Made by a program: the position numbers and the translations under genes | Shown: piece by piece, positions 59,036-64,000 of the stretch | Position numbering within the stretch: position 1 is the first letter of the stretch | Layout of the letters: every line of letters starts with the position of its first letter | The notes under the pieces: generated by a model | What the model saw: only the letters and a program-made list of their open reading frames with translations | Told to the model about the DNA's origin: nothing | The model's database searches: none | Assembly: GCA_934456435.1 (NCBI GenBank) | Contig: CAKSHH010000004.1 | Coordinates: 113,416-177,415 of the forward strand | Direction of reading: 5' to 3' | Length of the DNA stretch: 64,000 nucleotides | DNA from: an uncultured Eubacteriales bacterium | GTDB taxonomy: Bacteria; Bacillota; Clostridia; Oscillospirales; Acutalibacteraceae

Positions 59036-59512
59036 ATGTCCATAGAAAAAGGCAAGGCGTACCTCAGCCGATTCGGCATTGAGGACAGGGTGAGAGAGTT
59101 TGATGTGTCAAGCGCAACGGTCGAGCTTGCGGCTCAGGCGCTCGGCGTTAAGGGTCAGCGAATCGCAAAAAGTCTCTCATTCAAGGTCGGCGACGAAGCG
59201 ATACTTGTTATTGCCGCCGGCGACGCCAAGGTAGATAATAAAAAGTATAAGGCAACCTTCTCGGCAAAGGCGAAAATGCTCACACCCGATGAGGTCGAGA
59301 GCATGATCGGCCACAGAATCGGCGGCGTGTGCCCGTTCGGCATAAACGACGGTGTCAAGACGTATCTTGACGAATCGCTGAAAAGATTTGACACGGTCTT
59401 TCCTGCTGTCGGCAGTTCAAACAGCGCAGTTGAGCTGACGCCCGACGAGCTTGAAAAATATGCCCAGGGCTTCCGCGGCTGGGTCGATGTTTGCAAGGTT
59501 GTTGAGGGATAA
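59036..59512 (+). CDS. YbaK/EbsC-type aminoacyl-tRNA deacylase
   Basis: A 158-aa member of the prolyl-tRNA editing-domain superfamily: QRIAKSLSFKVGDEAILVIAAGDAKVDNKK, MIGHRIGGVCPFGI and AVELTPDELEKY. Relatives hydrolyse mischarged Cys- or Ala-tRNA; the exact substrate is not readable here. The GTG/ATG start lies 2 bases after thrS, so it shares the T-box, a natural link between charging and proofreading. Confidence 0.9.
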   Translation: MSIEKGKAYLSRFGIEDRVREFDVSSATVELAAQALGVKGQRIAKSLSFKVGDEAILVIAAGDAKVDNKKYKATFSAKAKMLTPDEVESMIGHRIGGVCPFGINDGVKTYLDESLKRFDTVFPAVGSSNSAVELTPDELEKYAQGFRGWVDVCKVVEG

Positions 59513-59573
59513 TCGGGTAGGTGCTTTGCAAGATTTTTCTTTGAAGAAAATATTGTTTTAAGAACGAACCTAT

Positions 59574-59671
59574 CAGCCTCCGGGGATAAGCATTGATGTG
59601 TCAAAGATAGGTCTTTATTCCCTCCGACGTTAAAACGCCACCTCCCCTTGATTCGACCAAGGGGAGGCTCA
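59574..59671. repeat. 98-bp structured repeat element
   Basis: CAGCCTCCGGGG at the left and CCAAGGGGAGGCTCAG at the right form terminal inverted repeats. The right module TTATTCCCTCCG, ACGTT/AACGC hairpin, ACCTCCCCTTGATT and AAGGGGAGG matches 56980-57033 and the reverse of 31594-31650. It fills most of the space between the deacylase gene and apgM. Confidence 0.75.
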
Positions 59672-59729
59672 GAAAAATTTGAGTTTACAGAATTGTTTAT
59701 AAAATATACTCGCAAGGCAGGTGCTATAT

Positions 59730-60944
59730 ATGAAATATGTTGTTGTATTATATGACGGAATGGCGGACTATCCCGTTCCCGCTCTCGGCGGCAAAACGCC
59801 GATGATGGTTGCGAACAAGCCGAACTTTGACCGCCTGGCTCAGCACGGCGAGGTCGGACTTGTCAGAACGGTTGCCGAGGGCCTCAAGCCCGGCAGCGAC
59901 GTTGCCAACCTCAGCGTTATGGGATATGATCCGAAAAAATATTACACGGGACGTTCTCCGCTTGAGGCGGTCAGCATCGGAGTTAAGATGGCTGATGACG
60001 ATATTGCGCTCAGATGCAATGTCGTAACGCTTTCCGACGAGCCGAACTACGAGGACAAAACAATGATCGACTATTCGGCAGGCGATATTTCAAGCGCCGA
60101 AGCGGCAGAAATCATCAAAACCGTTCAGGAGCATTTCGGCGGCGGTGAATTTGATTTTTACCACGGTGTAAGCTACCGCCATTGCCTTATTCACCACGGC
60201 GGCACGGTTGAGCTGGGCAATATGACTCCTCCGCACGACATTTCCGACAGAGTGGTAGGTCCGTATCTTTCAACGGCAGAGAGCGCAAAACCGCTTGTTG
60301 CGATGATGAAAGAGAGCTATGACCTGCTCAAGGATCACCCTGTCAACAAAAAGAGAATTGCCGAGGGCAAGCGTCCTGCCAATTCAATTTGGCTGTGGGG
60401 CGAGGGCAAAAAGCCGATTCTCCCGAAGTTTGAGGATCTCTACCACAAGAAAGGCACGGTAATTTCTGCCGTTGACCTGCTCAAGGGCATCGGAATTTCG
60501 GCAGGAATGAACACTCCTGAGGTCGAGGGCGCAACGGGCTATATCGACACGAACTTTGAGGGTAAGGCAAACGCCGCCGTCGAAGAGCTCAAAAACGGCA
60601 TTGATTTTGCTTATGTTCATTTTGAGGCTCCCGACGAGTGCGGACACAGAGGTGAGCCGGAGAACAAGGTCAAGTCAATCGAAATGATTGATTCCCGTGT
60701 GCTTCCTATTATCATCAAGGGCCTCGAAGAGATCGGCGAGGACTACAAAATTATGATTCTTCCCGATCACCCGACGCCGATCGTCACGAAAACTCACGCA
60801 AGCGATCCCGTTCCGTATATGATTTACCACAAGTCGGCGGAGACGGACAGCGGTGTTGAGTCGATAAACGAGGAATCAGCCAAGGCAACGGGCAATTATA
60901 TTGACTTTGGCCCCGATTTGATGAAGAAATTTATGGCAGAATGA
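59730..60944 (+). CDS. apgM: Cofactor-independent phosphoglycerate mutase, archaeal (apgM) type
   Basis: A 404-aa alkaline-phosphatase-superfamily enzyme interconverting 3- and 2-phosphoglycerate. Signs: VVVLYDGMADYPVPALGGKTP (metal-binding Asp), GSDVANLSVMGYDP with the phosphorylated Ser, HFEAPDECGHRG, and ILPDHPTPIVTKTHASDPVPYM. This ApgM class differs from the usual GpmI. It may also act as homoserine kinase (ThrB2-like) in some bacteria. ATG 59730 follows AGGTG; GTG 59721 is rejected since it overlaps that site. Confidence 0.92.
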   Translation: MKYVVVLYDGMADYPVPALGGKTPMMVANKPNFDRLAQHGEVGLVRTVAEGLKPGSDVANLSVMGYDPKKYYTGRSPLEAVSIGVKMADDDIALRCNVVTLSDEPNYEDKTMIDYSAGDISSAEAAEIIKTVQEHFGGGEFDFYHGVSYRHCLIHHGGTVELGNMTPPHDISDRVVGPYLSTAESAKPLVAMMKESYDLLKDHPVNKKRIAEGKRPANSIWLWGEGKKPILPKFEDLYHKKGTVISAVDLLKGIGISAGMNTPEVEGATGYIDTNFEGKANAAVEELKNGIDFAYVHFEAPDECGHRGEPENKVKSIEMIDSRVLPIIIKGLEEIGEDYKIMILPDHPTPIVTKTHASDPVPYMIYHKSAETDSGVESINEESAKATGNYIDFGPDLMKKFMAE

Positions 60945-60995
60945 GGGGAATAGGCAGGCTTTTCATATTAAAATGAAAATTTATTTAAAAAAGTC

Positions 60996-61024
60996 TTGAT
61001 TTTTTCTCTGAAATCTGTTAGTAT
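60996..61024 (+). promoter_or_regulatory. Promoter of rpmB
   Basis: TTGATT, 17 bases and TAGTAT, about 45 bases before the start. Confidence 0.6.
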
Positions 61025-61068
61025 ATGAAATGTTGTTTAGTATTCGTAGTTAAAGGAGGTGCCGACAA

Positions 61069-61257
61069 ATGGCAAAATGCGAATTCTGCGGTAAAGATGT
61101 TGCTTTCGGTATCAAGGTTTCCCACTCACACAGACGTTCAAACAGAACATGGAAGCCGAACGTTAAGCGTGTTAAGGCAATCGTAAACGGTTCTCCGCGC
61201 AAGGTATATGCTTGCACACGTTGCTTGCGTTCAGGTAAGGTTACACGCGCCGTTTAA
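61069..61257 (+). CDS. rpmB: 50S ribosomal protein L28, zinc-binding type
   Basis: L28 (62 aa), a small late-assembly large-subunit protein: MAKCEFCGKDVAFGIKVSHSHRRS, then WKPNVKRVKAIVNG and VYACTRCLRSGKV. Two CxxC knuckles (CEFC and CTRC) show the zinc-holding C+ form. AAAGGAGGTG precedes the ATG. It is a single-gene unit with a terminator. Confidence 0.97.
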   Translation: MAKCEFCGKDVAFGIKVSHSHRRSNRTWKPNVKRVKAIVNGSPRKVYACTRCLRSGKVTRAV

Positions 61258-61275
61258 TCGTAAGATTGATGATTC

Positions 61276-61308
61276 AGAGACTGTCCGAGTGACAGTCTCT
61301 TTGTCTTA
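61276..61308 (+). terminator. Terminator of rpmB, abutting the sialidase-family gene
   Basis: AGAGACTGTC/GACAGTCTCT, perfect 10-bp stem with a 5-base loop, then TTTGTCTT. The next start codon lies 13 bases further. Confidence 0.9.
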
Positions 61309-61320
61309 TAGAGGTGTTTT

Positions 61321-62289
61321 ATGAAGCTGAAAGAAATTTTGCGCGAAGAAATTTTTGCTCCGGACAGATTTTTTAATAATTGCCATGCCTCAACCGTCCT
61401 CAAACACGGCAACAGACTGCTTTGCGCCTGGTTCGCAGGCACAAAGGAGGGCAATGACGACGTTGAAATATATTTATCCGTTAATGACGGCGAAGGCTGG
61501 AGCGAACCGAAAAGAATGACGGTCACGGATGTTCCGTGCTGGAATCCTGTGCTTTTTGAACATGACGGGGAAATAACGCTGTTCTACAAAACCGGCAGAA
61601 AAATTCCTCAATGGAGAACATATTGTATGAGTTCAGCCGACGGCGGCGAAACGTGGTCTCAGCCGCAGGAGCTCGTTGTGGGCGATGTTTCAGGCGGAAG
61701 AGGACCCGTTAAGAACAAGCCGATTTTGCTTTCCGACGGCAGGATAGCCGCGCCGGCCTCGGTCGAAACCGAAAAAACGTGGGACGCGTTTGTGGATATT
61801 TCCACCGATTCGGGCAGAACATGGGAAAAGAGCAGCTTTATGCCGTTTGACCACAGCTCGGCGAATGGCACGGGCGTTATTCAGCCGACACTTTGGCAGA
61901 CCGACGACGGAATCCACGCTTTGCTTCGTTCCTCCGAGGGCTGTATAATGCACAGCTTTTCTTCGGACGGCAGCAACTGGACAGTTTGCGAAAAAACAGA
62001 GCTCCCGAACAATAACAGCGGAATAGACTGCGTGAAAATCGGGGACAGCGTTGTCGTTGTTTTCAATCCGATTGCCGAATCGTGGGGAGACAGAAATATT
62101 ATCTCGTACACATTGTGTGACGAAAACGCACGCAATTTCGGCGAAACTGTTTTGATTGAAGCCGGCGTCGACACCGAGGCGGAGTTTTCCTATCCTGCGG
62201 TGATAACGGACGGAAAGTATGTCTACATAACCTACACTCACAATCGCAAATCCATAGAGTTTGTAAAGCTTGAAATTATTTCGGACTGA
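61321..62289 (+). CDS. Sialidase-like BNR-repeat family protein, cytoplasmic
   Basis: A 322-aa six-bladed beta-propeller of the BNR_2 kind. The N-terminal segment NCHASTVLKHGNRLLCAWFAGTKEG is typical, followed by Asp-box motifs SSADGGETWSQP and STDSGRTWEKS. The Arg triad of true GH33 sialidases is not clear and no RIP motif is seen, so other exo-glycosidase substrates are possible. There is no signal peptide. GAGGTG precedes the ATG. The next gene, 12 bases later, is a TagF-like transferase. Confidence 0.8.
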   Translation: MKLKEILREEIFAPDRFFNNCHASTVLKHGNRLLCAWFAGTKEGNDDVEIYLSVNDGEGWSEPKRMTVTDVPCWNPVLFEHDGEITLFYKTGRKIPQWRTYCMSSADGGETWSQPQELVVGDVSGGRGPVKNKPILLSDGRIAAPASVETEKTWDAFVDISTDSGRTWEKSSFMPFDHSSANGTGVIQPTLWQTDDGIHALLRSSEGCIMHSFSSDGSNWTVCEKTELPNNNSGIDCVKIGDSVVVVFNPIAESWGDRNIISYTLCDENARNFGETVLIEAGVDTEAEFSYPAVITDGKYVYITYTHNRKSIEFVKLEIISD

Positions 62290-62301
62290 CGGGGTGTTGA
62301 A

Positions 62302-63468
62302 ATGAAGGATCTTAAGAAAAAATTAGTCCTGCTGAGACGAAGACTGCTGTTCTTTTTGATTTGGCCGGCTATGTTTAATTTTTATGCTAAGAAACCTATA
62401 AACGAGAAGCTGATGCTTTTTGCGTTCAACAAGAATTATACGAGCTTGCCCGATAATATGATCGGCATTTATAATTTTCTGAAAGAGAGAGGGTATGACT
62501 GCCGCATTATGCAGTCGCCGTCGAGCTCCCTGAAACGCTTTCTTTTCGGCATAACGTTTCAAAAGTATTATGCTCAGAGCAAGTGCGTCTTTCTGACGGA
62601 CAATTTCGATCCGCTGTACGCGCATCAGCCGCGCAAGGGCACAAAGGTAATTCAGCTTTGGCACGCCTGCGGAGCTTTTAAAAAGTGGGGATTCTCTACA
62701 CTTGACCTTGCATGGGGCGGAACGCGCGAGGATTTTCTCCGCTTTCCGATGCACAACACATACACCGACGTTTTCGTTTCTTCCGAAGCTGTAATTCCGT
62801 GCTACGCCGAAGCGTTCAACTGCTCGGAGAGAAAAATCAAGGCTTTCGGAACTCCGCGAACCGATGTCTATTTTGACAGCGAATTTGTGTCCGCTCAGCG
62901 CGATGAACTGCTGAAAGCTTTTCCTGAAATCGGCGATAGAAAGATTATACTTTATGCGCCAACATTCCGCGGAAATTCGCCCGACCTTGCTTATAACGAG
63001 GATCCGTTGGATTACGGCAAGCTGAAAGAGGCTTTCGGCGATGAGTACGCACTTGTGCTGAAGCTTCACCCGTTCACGGCGAGAAAGTTCGGTCTCACGG
63101 ACGAGGAGAAAGAGAAGTACGGAGACTTTGTTTTCAACGGCTCCAACAGCGTGAAAATCGAAACTGCCCTGTGCGCCGCGGATATTTTGATAGCGGATTA
63201 TTCATCGTTGATTTTTGAATATTCGCTTCTCAACAAGCCTATGCTTTTTTATGCCTACGATCTTGAGCAGTATGAGCACGACAGAAGCTTTTACTTTGAG
63301 TACAAGAGCTTTGTTCCCGGCAAAATAGTCATAAACAATGATGAAATAATCGACGCAATCAAAAACGGCGACTTCCGTGCCGACAGAATACCGGCTTTCA
63401 GGGAGAAGTTTATGGGGGCGTGCGACGGAGAGTGCGTTAAGCGAATCGCCGAATATGCGATGATTTAA
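62302..63468 (+). CDS. CDP-glycerol/ribitol glycerophosphotransferase family (TagB/TagF-like)
   Basis: A 388-aa GT-B-like enzyme of teichoic-acid type. Signs: KVIQLWHACGAFKKWGF, DVFVSSEAVIPCYAEAF, FGTPRTDVYFD, ILYAPTFRG (His/Asp-rich donor region), VLKLHPF and ILIADYSSLIFEYSLLNKPMLFYAYDLEQY. These enzymes transfer polyol-phosphate to a sugar acceptor on wall or capsule polymers. No CDP-glycerol or CDP-ribitol synthesis genes are adjacent. The gene follows the BNR protein in the same operon. Confidence 0.88.
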   Translation: MKDLKKKLVLLRRRLLFFLIWPAMFNFYAKKPINEKLMLFAFNKNYTSLPDNMIGIYNFLKERGYDCRIMQSPSSSLKRFLFGITFQKYYAQSKCVFLTDNFDPLYAHQPRKGTKVIQLWHACGAFKKWGFSTLDLAWGGTREDFLRFPMHNTYTDVFVSSEAVIPCYAEAFNCSERKIKAFGTPRTDVYFDSEFVSAQRDELLKAFPEIGDRKIILYAPTFRGNSPDLAYNEDPLDYGKLKEAFGDEYALVLKLHPFTARKFGLTDEEKEKYGDFVFNGSNSVKIETALCAADILIADYSSLIFEYSLLNKPMLFYAYDLEQYEHDRSFYFEYKSFVPGKIVINNDEIIDAIKNGDFRADRIPAFREKFMGACDGECVKRIAEYAMI

Positions 63469-63500
63469 CGTGAATAATAATAAAATTTTTGTAAAAACTA

Positions 63501-63529
63501 TTGACAAAGTGCAATGTATATAATATAAT
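63501..63529 (+). promoter_or_regulatory. Promoter of the initiator tRNA gene
   Basis: TTGACA, 17 bases and TATAAT, a perfect match, with a start expected near 63536. Confidence 0.88.
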
Positions 63530-63532
63530 ATT

Positions 63533-63557
63533 AAAGCACCTTGTGAAAAGGTGCTTT
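63533..63557 (+). promoter_or_regulatory. Hairpin in the 5' leader of the initiator tRNA
   Basis: AAAGCACCTT/AAGGTGCTTT, 10 perfect base pairs with a 5-base loop, ends 4 bases before the mature tRNA. It may guide RNase P or protect the precursor; no U-tract follows on the plus strand beyond the stem. Confidence 0.6.
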
Positions 63558-63561
63558 ATAT

Positions 63562-63637
<76 letters not shown>

Positions 63638-63645
63638 TATCGAGC

Positions 63646-63680
63646 GGATGTAACTGATTTCAGTTACATCCACTTTTTTA
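63646..63680 (+). terminator. Terminator of the initiator tRNA gene
   Basis: GGATGTAACTG/CAGTTACATCC, 11 perfect pairs, ATTT loop, then ACTTTTTTATTTT. Confidence 0.93.
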
Positions 63681-63700
63681 TTTTCATGTACGGAGCGGCT

Positions 63701-64000
63701 TTACGCCTGCTCCATTTCCTCTTCCTCAAAAGAATCATCATCCGCGTTGTATCCCTCCGAGAACAGCTCTTTCAGACTGCCCGGCGGCTCGCAGGAAACA
63801 TACTCAATGGCGACACCCTCACGGATGTCGGCAGTGTAGTTCGGATGGCACTGCGTGGGATCAATGTCCAGATACCCGACGAACTTGTAGTAGAAGACAA
63901 GTCGTTGGGTTTTGTTTTTGCCCGTCCCCTGCGTTTCGTACACATCAATGTGGTCAATCAGCTCGTTCAACACCTGTTTGGTCAGCGTCCGCATTTCCAT
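63701..64000 (-). CDS. C-terminal part of a large serine recombinase (DUF4368 type), 5' end outside window
   Basis: The last about 99 residues of a protein that enters from beyond 64000: TLTKQVLNELIDHIDVYETQ, QRLVFYYKFVGYLDIDP, and an acidic end (DDDSFEEEEMEQA). This matches the C-terminal DUF4368 region of TndX/TnpX-like large serine recombinases of clostridial integrative elements. The ATG at the window edge is internal. It ends 20 bases from the tRNA-fMet terminator, suggesting that an integrated element borders the tRNA gene. Confidence 0.8.
   Translation of the reverse strand: MEMRTLTKQVLNELIDHIDVYETQGTGKNKTQRLVFYYKFVGYLDIDPTQCHPNYTADIREGVAIEYVSCEPPGSLKELFSEGYNADDDSFEEEEMEQA

Overview
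The window is 64 kb of an anaerobic Firmicute chromosome, most likely a gut Clostridia member of the Oscillospirales/Ruminococcus type. Evidence: the S13-S11-S4-rpoA-L17 operon order, zinc-type (C+) S4 and L28, pyruvate:ferredoxin oxidoreductase, ECF-type vitamin uptake, a dockerin-bearing BspA-like surface protein, strong AAGGAGG ribosome binding sites, TTGACA/TATAAT promoters, and T-box and THF RNA regulation. This placement comes from gene content; no database search was run.

Layout. 1-2900: end of the alpha ribosomal operon. 2929-3797: two small minus-strand genes, one FMN-binding, behind an operator-like palindrome. 4039-16103: one exopolysaccharide/capsule operon (4,6-dehydratase, initiating sugar transferase, two GT4 enzymes, EpsG-type polymerase, pyruvyl transferase, membrane-anchored GH105-like protein, CpsB-type phosphatase, BY-kinase with a Gly-Tyr tail, DegT aminotransferase). 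16209-24479: housekeeping genes (lepA, GPH transporter, hemW, M24 peptidase, efp, CD1247-like, NUDIX, maf). 24580-27527: tandem secreted PHP proteins. 27753-31292: nifJ. 31293-31975: intergenic repeats. 31976-42291, minus strand: EF-G paralogue, dockerin/LRR protein, folT under a THF riboswitch, a GT2, fucO with a Rex-like operator, trmO, Mrp/NBP35 and a C_GCAxxG_C_C protein. 42428-45428: purB, GtrA, GT2. 45460-47191: an attenuator with a tyrosine leader peptide in front of a sodium:solute symporter. 47345-56467: secreted and surface proteins, a GH5 enzyme with a GPH transporter, a CHAP protein and an XRE regulator. 56493-59512: T-box, thrS and a YbaK-type deacylase. 59730-63468: apgM, rpmB, a sialidase-family protein and a TagF-like transferase. 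63562-63637: initiator tRNA. The right edge holds the C-terminus of a large serine recombinase.

Strongest observation: at 45518-45583 a 21-codon peptide starting MKHIP has five consecutive Tyr codons. It precedes mutually exclusive antiterminator and terminator hairpins directly upstream of an SSS-family transporter. This is classical ribosome-mediated attenuation and predicts that the transporter carries tyrosine or a related compound. RNA-level control recurs across the window: a THF riboswitch, a Thr T-box, a T-box fragment stripped of its sensor, a structured leader before the EF-G paralogue, and several intrinsic terminators placed directly before start codons.

Two families of intergenic hairpin repeats (CGTAGGG palindromes and CCCCTCCG/AGGGGAGG modules) have stems that differ between copies by paired changes, so they appear to be kept as structures. 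No CRISPR array, phage defence island, rRNA gene or complete insertion sequence was seen.
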